Below are positions 21,206 to 32,384 of a DNA stretch of 64,000 nucleotides, piece after piece. Position 1 is the first letter of the stretch. Every line of letters starts with the position of its first letter. Both the position numbers and the translations under genes were made by a program. The notes under the pieces are model-generated. The model was given only the letters and a program-made list of their open reading frames with translations, made no database searches and had not been told where the DNA came from. The stretch is from Sternotherus odoratus (Eukaryota > Chordata > Testudines > Kinosternidae). The DNA lies in the NCBI GenBank assembly GCA_032164245.1, contig JAVMKO010000002.1, positions 56,329,840 through 56,393,839 of the forward strand, written 5' to 3'.

Positions 21206-22940
21206 TTTTCAAAAGTACCTAACTGATTTAGGCGCCTAAATCCCATTTTCATAAATCACTTAGGCACTTAGGAGCCTGAGCCCCATTGACCCAATGAAAA
21301 TTTAGCTTAAGGAACCTAAGTTGTTTATGCACTTCTAAAAACTTTACCTAGATTTTAAGACTAAGGGACAGTGCAGAGACACAGCATCCAGGAATTGCAC
21401 TGGTAGCTCATCTGTCTGGCAGAAGAATCCTTCCCTTACATACCCCGAATGTAAGAGTTTACAGGTGTGATCCAAAAACTTATTGAGGTCAGTGGAAATC
21501 CTCCCATTGCCTTCAGTGCATTTTGGATCAGGCACTAATTTTTATATAGTCACCTAGAGAACATGAGTATCTTATTTCAAATCCAATTAAAGCAATTAAC
21601 ATGTGTTTTGATAAGGTTATTATTAAGATTTGCACAGTGAGCCAGCATTTTGAACGTCAAAGCCCATTGATAATGCTCCTTTTACTTTCTTTTGAGAATT
21701 ACTTTGTAGAAGATTGCCAACTAATTGCTAAGCCAAGTCAAAGGATATATAAGCCACACAGCTGAGAAGGTAACACAAACTGCTTCTATGTGAACACAAA
21801 TTTACGTATTCTGAGAATACATATGCTTTCATGATAGTCACCTCAGTGTGAGCTAGGGTGGTGAAGATGTGCATTATCAGCATGTTAACTGCATTCCCAT
21901 GATTTCTAGCCAGAAAATGGCCCTTCCCCTCCTACAATCACAACATGAAGAACAAGGCAGTCAATTTTTTTGGCTGGTTTCTGCAAGCTCACACTTCTTT
22001 CAATGGGACATGGGTATAACTGAATGAATACCTGAATTTCCAGTTTGGTGGCTGAACCAAAAAATCCAGAAGAAAATGTTAATTTCTAACTGAAATTTTT
22101 CAAGTTTCTCACCGAAACACAAAACCAGGGAAAAAATCTGATTGGGTCAAACAAAGCATTTAGTTCACCTCCAACTTTTTTTTTTTTTTTACATTTTTGT
22201 ATCATTGTGTTCTTTTTACAAAAGATAAATTAAACAAAATTTGGAAAAATGTCTAAATGAACCATTACAAGTAAAAAAATCATTTTTATTTGGCTGAAAA
22301 CATTCACTGAATTTGACCCAAATTTGGGAATAGTTTTGGTGGTCCCATCATTGTATTTTTTGGCAAATTTACTATTTAATCAAAAAATGTCACCCAGCTC
22401 TAGACATGAATACAACTAGTTATATATTTGAATGGATCATTTACGGAATGTTGAAAAAAGTCATCCTGTATGGTAATAGTGCTACACACTGCATCTCCTC
22501 AAGCCTCCTCCTCCTTAAAATGATGGCATCAGAGTACATGAAATGATGGGGCTAGATAAGCCTATTGTGTGCACTCAGTTGCCGAGACTTCACTTCAAAG
22601 CATACCTGGAAAGCCATTTGTACATACTGTATCCGTAGGCATTGTGTTTAAGTGTTATCCTAGGGCAAATCATGGCGCCATGGGAAAAGTTCAAACACAA
22701 TAAATTTAGGTCAAATTTGATAAGGAAGGGAATGTAGTAGATGTGATACCTGGTATTGGAGTAAAAGCCCAATGATTAAATTCAAGGCTTTAGCAGTAAC
22801 ATATGAAATCTATCCGCTGGAGTAATCACTTGACGTTTTTTGGCCATACCTAGCAGCTGCATTCAGCCTGGGCTGGTTTGCTTTCAGTGCCTAGGTTTGG
22901 CCAGGAGCAGGCCTGGTGCAAGGCTTTCTTAGTTGAGGTC
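21206..22940. other. No gene; old TTTTCAAAAGT-type repeat at the start
   Basis: Positions 21206-21340 carry TTTTCAAAAGTACCTAACTG and AGGCGCCTAAATCCC, wording that recurs in other old repeats of the window. A T-run lies at about 22176-22189. The remainder is AT-rich and unrecognised. Confidence 0.4.
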
Positions 22941-23172
22941 CTTGTCTATGCAAGAATCAGAGAGGTAGCCGTGTTAGTCTGGATCTGCAGAAGCGACAAG
23001 AGTCCTGTGGCACCTTAAAGACTAACTAAAGTATTGAAACATAAGCTTTCGTGTGCCAATATTCCCACGAAGTGGCATCCAACGAAGTGGGTATTAGCCC
23101 ACAAAAGCTTATGTTTCAATACTTTTGTTAGTCTTTAAGGTACCACAGGACTCTTGTCGCTTGTCTATGCAA
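22941..23172 (+). mobile_element. Penelope-like fragment, fold-back copy with 13-bp duplication
   Basis: The body (22954-23159) is flanked by an exact 13-bp duplication, CTTGTCTATGCAA (22941-22953 and 23160-23172). It opens with TCAGAGAGGTAGCCGTGTTA and TAGTCTGGATCTGCAG. Then a left arm of about 60 nt (22993-23053) is repeated inverted at 23100-23159, the right arm ending exactly at the duplication. Between the arms, CCAACGA (23079-23085), a GTGGG/CCCAC stem and AAAAGC (23103-23108) resemble a decayed hammerhead ribozyme core (CUGANGA ... GAAA). I recognise the GTAGCCGTGTTAGTCTG repeat as belonging to Penelope-like retroelements, which are known to carry hammerhead motifs; that family link is from memory. 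Confidence 0.65.
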
Positions 23173-23999
23173 CTCATTCCTAGAGAGGTCTGTTGGGAAT
23201 TTCTTGTGTGGCTGCCTTGTTAGCAGTTGTTCCCAGGCATACTGGTTGGAGCGGGTGATCCGTTCTTCTGTCCATATCCTTGTACCAACCGTATCTCCTA
23301 GGAGAAGCTGTTGCCTTTTGATTCCCCACTGGACATGTGTTTTTATTTTTGGTGAGGTTTTTGCTTCCTGTAATGGTACTTTTCAGCTTCTCCAGGTTCT
23401 GTCCTATTCTGTTTAGGAGAGAATCTTTCCTGCCCCACAGCCAAGCTGCTGCCACTTTGTGTTCTAAGCCCATGTGACATTTGTTGTCGATTGAGGTTCT
23501 GCTTCTTACTGAGCTGCACTGTGTAGCACCCTATGGGGGAAAGGAATTAGCTAGCACTGTTGCTCTCTGATTGCCTGAGACAGTTCAGATGGTTATCTGT
23601 GTATCCTGAGATGAGTCTGGCATCCCACAGGGTAGAATGCTGTGTTTTAGGAGATTATAGAGCCCTCACCTCTTTCAGTTATTGCTTAATTGTCTCATTT
23701 TCTCTCTTTTAGAAGAAAGTTTATCAATTTTACTAAATACCCATATAAATGTGTTGTCAGGGAAGAAAAGATCAATAACTAGACAATGATTTATGCAGGA
23801 CACATCATAAATCTGGTATAGTTTATGGGATTTTACTCACTTTTTAAAAAATCCAGACTTATTCCCAATAGCTGTATTTGTGGCTCTCCTATACATTGCA
23901 TTTGAAACATATTTCCCATTGTATTACAGACTGATTCTTGGAATATGCCAGTGTATTTTGAAATTATTTCCCCTTATTAATGTGGGATAAACCCCCCAG
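23173..23999. other. No recognised gene or repeat
   Basis: No supported feature. Small open frames on both strands around 23180-23473 lack motifs. Confidence 0.45.
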
Positions 24000-24297
24000 G
24001 GTAAGCACCCTTGGTGGGCCCGGCCAGTTTGTTTACCTGCCATGACCGCAAATTTGGCCTATCGCAGCTCCCACTGGCCACAGTTCGCTGCTCCGGTCCA
24101 ATGGGGGCTGCGGGAAGCGGCGGGCAGCACCACGCCGCTTCCCGCAGACCCCATTGGACTGAAGCGACAAACCGCGGCCAGTAGGAGCTGCAATCAGCCA
24201 AACCTGCAGATGTGGCAGGTAAACAAACCGGCTAGGCCCGCCAAGTGTGCTTACGCTGAGGGGCCGGGGGCCAAGGTTGCCGATCCCTGCGATAAAC
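24000..24297. mobile_element. Large palindromic DNA-element fragment
   Basis: GCCCGGCCAGTTTGTTTACC (about 24018-24037) pairs with GGTAAACAAACCGGCTAGGC (about 24219-24238), and the intervening sequence (CTGCGGGAAGCGGCG against CGCCGCTTCCCGCAG, about 24109-24147) forms a second, nearly perfect inverted repeat. GC-rich island in AT-rich DNA. I recognise it as the central part of a reptile hAT-type non-autonomous repeat; termini and target duplications are not preserved. Reading frames here follow from the palindrome. Confidence 0.6.
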
Positions 24298-25348
24298 CCA
24301 TCTTCTAAAGCAGTTTACTATTAGCATTTACACAGGTTAGCTAATGCACTTGAAATGTTGGCCTCTAAACAGAAAAAAATATCAAATTTTGAAAGCCATA
24401 GTACAACTGATAGTAATCAATTGCACTTTGAGAGCAAATTGATCAGAACAACAGATGTAGTAATCACTCAATATATAGACAGACTGAAACATCTCGCTTT
24501 ATTGGGCTTAAAAAGAGGGAATTGGGTGGGAGGCAGGCCTGCTAGTGCTTCATTAATACTAACTAAAATGCAGCTGGACTTGTAAACAGAGCTGCCTGAA
24601 ACACTGGAGGCTCCCATTTTAATTGCTCACATATTTGAACAGTCATGTTTGTCATAAAGTACTCACGGACAATCCTCAAAAGTCCACTTTCCAAGAGCAG
24701 GCACAAATTATAACTCTGGGCTTGATTCGCAACAAATTAGTTGTGTGGGTGTTGCATAATTTTGCTGCAGACACCGAATGTGCCAGTTGGGAGCGAAGAT
24801 CATGATTGGCATTGGGCTGTAGTTCACTTACACCAGGGGGGAATTTTCTATGCCATAAGGGTGTCAGAGGCACAAGCTCTGAATAATGAGATTCGTAATC
24901 CTACAATAAATCCACTTGCTGCTCTGAAGGGCTACTGAGCATGCACTTGACATGAAAATAACACAGCTTTTAGATCATCTCAGACAACATTTATACACAA
25001 ATGCACCTACAGGATGTACACAGTACTTGGATTCTGCCTATATGTGTGTGTCCATGTGAACAATATGCATTTAATGTGACTATATTCCTGTAACACAATA
25101 TTTTGTGCATCTGCAGAAAAGGGTATAAACCAAGTTTTCAAAAAGAAGGTTACTCTGATCTCCTCTTGCCTCCGTTGGTCTGCTTCTTAATAGATACTCC
25201 TACTAGTGCTGTTAACAAAAAATTACATTTCAGAAAGCAGGAGTTAACAGGGTTTGTTATTAAAAGGTAGATTCAGTACAGGGTTAAGAAAAGAGAGGGA
25301 GAGGGAGGGTAATAGAAGAACAATATATGGAAAGCCCCATTCTACTCT
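24298..25348. other. No recognised gene or repeat
   Basis: AT-rich. A purine run lies at about 25285-25308. Confidence 0.5.
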
Positions 25349-25353
25349 GAGTG

Positions 25354-26063
25354 TGTGTAACAGGGCCGGCACTCACCCCTGCGGCACCTCCCACTGGTCA
25401 ATCGGGGAATCAGCTCCTCTAGCATCGGGAGCGCCCTCCTCAGGTTGATGCCCCGCTCTTTTGTTTTGGCCCGGTGTCCCTCCCGGACCCCAGTGCCCTC
25501 TAACTGCGGGTGCTGCACCCCTGCAGTACCCCCTTTGGTGTGAGGGTCTCCTCTCCCTGGGGGAAGCCTCTACCCACCTCGCCTCAGAATGTGCCACTGC
25601 CAGTCACCACTTGCCCCCGCTCACTGGGGCGGACTTCAGTATCATGGCCTCTCATCACCGGCAAGGGGGGTTGGCCTGCTGCCGCTATCTCTAGCTCTGG
25701 GCTGCCCCCTGCAACCCTGGTATTCCTGGGTCGGGACTTCTGTCAGGCCTGGTGGCTTGGGGCTCTCTGGCTAGAGCCTGCCCAGCTCCCTGTGCCCTGC
25801 CCCAGCTCTGCCCTAACCCAGGTACCTGGCTTCAGCTCCTGCAGCGAGGCCTGTCTACCTCTAAGTACAGAGGAGACTTCTCCTCTAGGCCCCTGCCTCT
25901 CAGCCTTTATACAGGCCTGAGAGTTTGGGGTGTGGCCACCCAGCTGAGCCTGCCTCCCACTCAAGCCTGGAAGCCTGCTAGCTCCTGGCCTTAACCCCTT
26001 CCTGGGCTCCTTTGGGCTCTTTCCAGCCCCTTTCGGTAGGGGGTGGATGGTCACCCCACCACA
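25354..26063 (-). mobile_element. Solo LTR, TGTGGTGGGG family, antisense (710 bp)
   Basis: On the minus strand it runs from TGTGGTGGGGTGACCATCC to GCCCTGTTACACA. An exact 5-bp duplication GAGTG flanks it (25349-25353 and 26064-26068). A TATA-type signal on the minus strand (TATAAAGG) lies at 25904-25911. It shares blocks with the fragment at 5088-5614. No gag, pol or env sequence adjoins it. Several open frames within it on both strands (25510-26087) are GC-driven artefacts. Confidence 0.85.
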
Positions 26064-26068
26064 GAGTG

Positions 26069-26612
26069 TATTTAGGAGTAACTGCACTGAAGTCCGTACA
26101 GTTATACTGGTATAAAAGGAGAGAGAGTAAGAAAAGAATCAGACTCAGGATATTTAAACCATATTAATTGCTGCCCTTTGCTATTAGCTTGATTTCATAG
26201 TTCAGTGCATATTATCTTCCTCCCTTATCCTCTTGCCCCCTCTTGCTCATTTCCCCAAGGGGGGGGGATTGATCATGCTTCCCTCCTCCCATATGGCTGC
26301 TTGGACTTCCTTGGGTTTTTTATTGCTGTTGGTGAGGGAGAAGGGGATGTGGAATCGTCATCCCCTCCCCCCCCCCAAAAAAAAAAAAGGAAATTGGAAG
26401 TCCAAGCAAAACAAAAATAAAATTGGGACATGAGGTCTTGGCTATGGTTTGGAGCAAACATCTGGAAGTAAAAGATCACGCATGAAGACTGAAGCATAGT
26501 GCAACTTTCATGCTCACTTTTTAAGACTAGATCCTTTGCACATCCATTCCTTAGTTACTTTGTGGGATGTTACCCATAGTGATTTTTGGTGAGGTTAGAT
26601 TTTTGGTGATGG
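26069..26612. other. No gene; C-run and A-run tract at 26366-26389
   Basis: A poly-C followed directly by a poly-A tract sits near 26366-26389. Otherwise nothing is recognised. Confidence 0.45.
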
Positions 26613-26617
26613 GGCCC

Positions 26618-27745
26618 TGTGACAGTGCTGTTCTTGGTGGGATCCAACTGTGAGTGTCAGATCAGGGCAGATTGCTTCCAAAGGGCCAACTACATCCCAA
26701 AGCTGGGGGTTTTCCACACTAAGGTAAACCAAACCAGCCAAACAGAAAAGACTTTGGTTTCGCCCCACTGGCTAACCACAAGTCACACAAGCAATCCCCT
26801 TAGACACTCCAGGTTCCCAGTATTACCACCAGCAGCCACCTGTCCTGGGGACCAATGGTTATGAAAACCAATACCCCAAATAAAGAAAACGGTTCTCCCC
26901 AATTCCAAAGAATCAGGTCCCAGACCCAGGTCAATATACAAATCAGATCTTACCACAAATCACACTGTTGCCAATCCTTTAGAATCTAAAATCTAAAGGT
27001 TTATTATGCAAGGAAAAAGGTATAGGTGAGGGGTAGGAATGGTTAAAAGAAATCAATTACAATGATGGCAAATATTGCTTGGTTCAGGCTTGCAGCAACG
27101 GTAGAATAACTTCAGGTTCAAATCACAGTTTCTGGAAAGCATCCCCTGCAGGGATGGGTCAGCACCCTTTGGCCTGAGTTCTCCTATGTAGCACAGTTCC
27201 ATCCAGAGCTGGAAGCAAGGCAGGCTGAAGTCTGGAGGTAGAAGACAAGATGGAGGACGTGTCTCCCAGGTTTTATAGACTTCCTCTTGTGAGCGAAGAC
27301 CCTCCCCTCCTTCCTATGCAGAGTCTGGTTGCAAAATGGAGGTTCATAGTCACAGGGTCCAATTACCAGACTCTCCACGATTTAGTTTCTGACCAGGCAG
27401 TTGACATTCCTAGAGAAGCTCGGGAGTGGACAGGCATTTACAAAGTCCATTGTATAGCTGAGGTCCCTTAACGGCTCATCAGCCAGGCCAGCCAAGTTAA
27501 CAGCTTATCTGAGATTTTACCCAGCAGCCAAGCATCAGTTTGAAATGCAGGCACCATATATCCCATATTCATAACTTTAATTCCAAAAAAGATACACACA
27601 TTTCAATGGCATATTCATAATCAGCCCTCCATAACCTGATCATAGACACCTGTTATGACCCCCTTCACATAAGATTTGGTGTCACTATAGGCCTTTGGTT
27701 GCACCAATGATCTATATGATCCCAAATAATTTCAGCAACGTGACA
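26618..27745 (-). mobile_element. Long solo LTR, antisense (1,128 bp)
   Basis: Plus-strand ends are TGTGACAGTGCTG and CAACGTGACA; on the minus strand the LTR reads TGTCACGTTG ... CTGTCACA. The flanking duplication GGCCC is exact (26613-26617 and 27746-27750). A minus-strand TATA box, TCTATAAAA, lies at about 27271-27279 and an AATAAA at 27000-27005, in the right order for an LTR promoter and poly(A) site. Retroviral type (class not assigned). There is no proviral interior; small open frames within it are not genes. Confidence 0.85.
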
Positions 27746-27773
27746 GGCCCATATAAAAACCCAAATATATAGG

Positions 27774-28330
27774 TGTGATGAGGCAGAGAAGCAGAATACC
27801 AGCAGAGAAGGAGTTAAGGGGAGTCTTTGGGCCCAGCTAACCCTGTCCTGCTATAACTGCAGCCAATGCCACATTTGGAGGGAAAATAAAAGGAGCTTAA
27901 TTCAGGGCTGAATGGGCAGGAAGGAGGGTGGAGCTTTGCCTCTCAGCCTGAAGAGAGCTTTCTGCTTGTAGAGCTGTTGAAAGTTGGGCTTAATAGCCAG
28001 AGCAGCCACTGGGGAGGAGACTCTAAGTCAGTCAGACCCTAAGAAGTGACTATCGCCCAAGTAAGAAGAGACTGACTGGAAACAAAGCCTGAAGGAAAAG
28101 ACAGGGATGTCCCACAGGAAGCCTGGCAGACAGCCCAGGAGTGAGTTGGGTTTAACTCTTTGTTTAAGCCCCTCCTGCCCAGTGGGGGACAAGAGAGAAG
28201 AAACAATTCACTGGTGAGCTGGAGCCCACCTCAGTGGACACCAGAAACAGACTTTTCTTTCTCAAGGAGACCTGTGGCGGTGTTGGAGCACCTGGAGGGT
28301 CCATAAGAGGGTGTGCCATCAGCCATGCCA
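27774..28330 (+). mobile_element. Possible LTR-like segment
   Basis: It starts TGTGATGAGGCAG, similar to other LTR starts here, with AATAAAAGG (about 27880) as a possible TATA-type box and purine-rich U5-like sequence after it. The end is unclear: a GCCACCA at about 28330 is a candidate, but no duplicated flank was found. Treat as tentative. Confidence 0.4.
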
Positions 28331-28468
28331 CCATAATAAGGGGTTTCTTTTTTCCCCCACTTTCTTCCTCTTATGAAATAAGCTATGTTGTGATTCTCAG
28401 CCTTATTAGAACAGAAACCTCTTCCTTGCTGGGCAACAGGGACTGCAATGGATATGATGCTGCTTAGT

Positions 28469-28928
28469 TAGGCTGACCATATTTCCTTGAGACAAAAACG
28501 GGACATTGGGATGGCAAAAGCGGGACGGGGTTGGGGGGGGGGGTCTCACCAGATGAAATCGGTGCAGTGGCTGCAGGACCTGGGCTGACGGGCACTGGGG
28601 GGGTGGTTGGGGGCTCTGTGGGGGCTCTGTGGGGCCTCTAGGGGGGCTCTGGGCAGTCTGGGGGGGCTCTAGTATCAGATGTCAAAATCTCTGATGAGCG
28701 CAGTTTGCTCATCGGAGATTTTGACATCTGATACTTGTCCTTAGGTAGCAAGATTCTTCACCTGAGCTCTTGAGAGTCCTGAAAAGAAAGAACCTCCCCC
28801 TAGAAAGCAGCTTGGGACCTGCCCCCAAAACGGGACAAAATTGATATTTTTGTCAAAAAGACGGGACGGTCCAAAAATATGTAAAAAACGGGACTGTCCC
28901 ATTCAAAATGGGACGTATGGTCAGCCTA
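28469..28928. mobile_element. TIR element with 8-bp target duplication (460 bp)
   Basis: Ends are TAGGCTGACCATA and TATGGTCAGCCTA, an inverted repeat of about 12-13 bp flanked by an exact 8-bp duplication TGCTTAGT (28461-28468 and 28929-28936). Eight-bp duplications fit hAT-type transposition. Inner subterminal phrases ACGGGACATTGGG and AAAACGGGACTG are also inverted. The interior has G-rich GGGGGCTCTG repeats and a long hairpin at 28671-28735. No transposase. Confidence 0.8.
28671..28735. repeat. Near-perfect 29-bp hairpin inside the TIR element
   Basis: The arms 28671-28699 (starting AGTATCAGATGTCAAAATCT) and 28707-28735 are complementary over 29 positions with one G-T mismatch. The 7-nt loop is GCAGTTT. 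If transcribed it would fold into a pre-miRNA-sized stem. Expression is not shown by sequence alone. Confidence 0.9.
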
Positions 28929-29189
28929 TGCTTAGTCCGTCCGGGAGGCACTGGAGGGAAATGTGCCTTGTGTTCTATACCTTTGCCATTCAGCTAAGGC
29001 AAAATGTCTGTCTGTCCAAAGGATCATAGCAAATTGCCCCATCTGGCCTTTTGGAACTTTGTCTGCAAAGCTCTTAAAGCAGGTATACAGACAGAGCTCA
29101 CTGTTCCCTGGCTGTAGCACAGACTTCGCTTCTCATGGAAAGAATTCTGCAAAAACTCTTGGCAGGTAAGGGGACAGGGGACAATGTTC

Positions 29190-29390
29190 CCTCTAATTTT
29201 TGACAGGCCGTGTACACAAAACATTTCTTCTGTGCAAATTTTTGACATGCTGTGTACGCAAAAAAAATCTACTATGCACATTTTTGTGCTTATGTACAAA
29301 TTTTTGTGCGCATGGAGTTTCGCTGTGTGCACGGGGTTTAGGATCTGTGTGTGTGAGCACACGTGCACAGCTTAGAGGTAACAGTGGCGG
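29190..29390. mobile_element. Non-autonomous hAT-like element, TGTTCCCTCTAA ends
   Basis: The left end CAATGTTCCCTCTAATTTTT and the right end TTAGAGGTAACAGTG form an inverted repeat. The interior is alternating TGTGCA/TTTTTGTGC sequence. I did not find a matching 8-bp duplication. The wording is familiar from vertebrate hAT-derived repeats. Confidence 0.6.
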
Positions 29391-31005
29391 AGGGTTGAAA
29401 CTGGTAAATGTTAACTGCTCTTTGTGGAGTCTGTGAAATAATTAGTTTTCATTCAGAGGAACAACTGTACAAACATGGCCTTTTCAAACATCACCACATG
29501 GGGTAGGCATTTTGAAAATATGGAAATTACTGTTCAGATTTCAAGTGTTGCAGGTAGTCCTGTTTGTCTTTGACAGTGTTTCTGCTAATACGTTTTCATA
29601 GGAACTAGAGAAAAATGTGCTTCTATCAAAATTACCCAGAGTCCGACCATAGTGTGAACAAGGTGATCTGACAAAAGTTAACAAATCAGTTGTACGCAAG
29701 CTACAGACTGTCTAGTTTCAACTATCATGTTAATAATTATGGAATAATCTATGTTTCTTCAAGTGCAATTTCTGTCCACAGATTAACTGTAAAACTGACT
29801 GAAAGTAACTTTGTCAGTCGAATGCCGGATCTAACATATTAGATACGAGTGAAAATGGAAAGTTCATAACAAAGACGTCTGCTCTCCTATGATGTCATAT
29901 TTTGTTGACTGTCATGTACTGTTTGTAATGTACCTAAGTAAATAATAGCAAGTTATGAACCCAAGGTCTGATTTTCTTTATTTTTAAGAAGGCTATGCAC
30001 AGCTGAAAGACAGATGTTCTTTCCCAACTCCCACAAAACATGCTCTGAATCAAATCCAATTAAAACTGTACTGAGTGGGTGTATAAAGGTACATGACAGA
30101 AATGATCCAGGCAAATTAGGTTGTCTATCCTCCCAGAACTAAGTAAGTTTGAAGAAGAAACAGTATGTGGATGCGATTGTCAGACAGTATAAAATGACAA
30201 TCTCTTCATCTCTTTTATTATGAAGTTTTATTATAAAAATTACAGTTATTCCATCCTCACCCCGAGCTACTATGTTAGATCTAGCATTCCTTCTCCCTCA
30301 CTTCCCATGCAGTTATTTTCGATCCGTTTTATAGTGATACTAGCAGCTCTGTACTTATCCTTGTTGAGTACGGCTTTGTAGTACATGGAAGATGAATGTG
30401 ACGGCAGTCGCTAGGAGGCACAATTACGCTTCCAAGTCGTCTCCAGGGTAACGCATAATTAAGGTTATCAGCCTGGGAATGGCCTTGTGTTCCTTGCAAA
30501 TGAGCAAGTGTATTTATGTGTTTGAGCCCTCATGTATGATGGGCTTCATCCTGGACATTGCTCCGATGTTCCAGGTCCCCCATGTTCAGTGGCAACACCG
30601 TGAATGGGACCCCCGGTGCAGATATGTCACTAGCCTTCAATAAACCCACCACTACTTTCATCAGCTACTGTGTGAGCCTCGTTTCTGTGGGACTCAGTGG
30701 ACCTTGCAACAGGCTTTTATTTTATTTTGAGGGCATATCATTTAAATGGATTTTTAAAGATCTCCATTTCTAACCTTTACACCAGCTGTAGTGGACTATG
30801 CCTTTAAGAGACCCAACAGACAGACACCCTAGGAAGTGAACCAGCTGTATCTAGTTGTGATGTAAGCAGAGTGCAATCTCAGAACTGGAAGAAATATATT
30901 TTTGTTGAATTTCCTGGGTTGCTTCTCTGTTAGCTATATCCACATCCCCTACCAAACTGAGGACATTGTACGAGGAGGCTAGGGATGTAATCTGCATACA
31001 GCTCT
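29391..31005. other. No recognised gene or repeat
   Basis: AT-rich sequence; open frames below 75 codons lack recognisable motifs. Confidence 0.5.
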
Positions 31006-31128
31006 ATAGAATCATAGAAGAGTAGGGCTGGAAGAGACCTCAGGAGGTCATCTAGTCTGACCTCCTCCTTAAAGCAGGTCCAACCCTAATTATATCATCA
31101 CCACCAGGGCTTTGTCAAGTCAGGCCTC
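31006..31128 (-). mobile_element. CR1 LINE 3'-end fragment, antisense
   Basis: TAGAATCATAGAAGAGTAGG, CCTCAGGAGGTCATCTAG and CAGGGCTTTGTCAAGTCAGG match the reverse complement of the CR1 C-terminus and 3' tail seen at 7931-8060 and 58360-58487. Severely 5'-truncated. Confidence 0.8.
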
Positions 31129-31144
31129 TATCTTTATGTATAAG

Positions 31145-32380
31145 TTATTTCTGAGGGGATTCTGTGCCAAAACTTAAAAACTATGCACCAAAAAAATAAA
31201 AATTATGCACACAATATTTTAAAATTCTGCATATTTTATTTGTCAAAATAATCACACCAGTTTCATTTGGAAATTTATTTCAAAATTCCTGTCAGCAAGT
31301 ATGTTTGTAACAACACAGACAAAAAAGATTCAGGAAATGTTTTTTGGCAGATTCGTTACTTGGCATATTAATACAGAACTCTGAGTGATAAAACATTTAA
31401 ATCATTTTCCCCACACCCCTCAGAAGCAGTGCAAAGGCTTGGGGGAGTCAGAGGTAACAGGAGCTGAGGGAGAGGGAAGTCATTCCTGGAAAGGAGCCTG
31501 GATATGAACTTGAAGGGTTGTTGGGTATGGATGGGAAAAGTATGGATCAGGTTTTTGGGTAGGACAGGGAGGGATTGTTAGAGGATCCCTCATACAGACC
31601 CTGGCTGACTAATAGCCTCTCCCATTCAGTCAGGAACATCTTCCCATCCCCATGTGTCCCTTGAACCGCATGTGTCCTTGTACCCCCTGTCCACGTGTCC
31701 CTCCACCTCCAATCAGACACTCACTCCCCCACCCACCATGTGGCCCTTAACCCCCTACTCCTGTCCTTGTCTCAGCCATCTCCTCTCCTCATCTTCAATT
31801 GTCCCTGTACCCCAATTCCTATGTGTCTTTGTGACCACACTAAGCCATCCCCTTTTCCCCTGTAGCTCTGCACCCCATTACTCTTTTCCCATGTGTCCCT
31901 GCTACCCCTCAGCCAGCCCCTTTTCCTCATCTCTATGTGTCCCTGCACCCCCATGCTCATGCGTCTCTGTGCCCCCACTCAGCCATCACCTTTCCCCCTG
32001 TAGCTCTGCAGCCCCTCCCTCTCTGCCCATGGGGCCCTGCATCTCCACTCCCATTCATCCCCTGCCCCAGTCTGTACTCTCCCACTAGTCCTTATGAGCC
32101 CCTGTCTGACCCCACAGCAGCCCCACAGTGCCTGTTTCCCCATTCTTCTGTCTTCTAATGTGGCTCCATAGGCCCTGTGAAGAAGGCAGGCTCTTTTTCT
32201 TCCCTATCCTGGCTGGGGCTGGCCAGGAGCAGCTGCTGTGTTCTACTGCCACAGTGCTCTTTGGTGGGCAAAAGATGGAACTGCAGGAACTTTTCAGCAG
32301 AAGCTATTTTCTCCAATAAAAATATACACAGCCCATGAAATATGTGCACATGCAGTGGCATAGAATTCCCCCAGGAGTAA
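31145..32380. mobile_element. 1.24-kb TIR DNA element with internal C-rich repeats
   Basis: The left end TTATTTCTGAGGGGATTCTG and the right end TAGAATTCCCCCAGGAGTAA are an inverted repeat of about 24 bp. TAAG occurs on both outer sides (31141-31144 and 32381-32384), a possible 4-bp duplication. Subterminal ATTTTAAAATTCTGC is AT-rich. The middle (31640-32160) is made of degenerate units such as CCCATGTGTCCCTG. The 144-codon frame at 31654-32088 is low-complexity and follows from the repeats. No transposase seen. Confidence 0.6.
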
Positions 32381-32384
32381 TAAG

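Noticed and set aside
31654..32088. 144-codon Ser/Pro/Cys-rich frame
   Set aside because: Made of degenerate tandem units within a TIR element.
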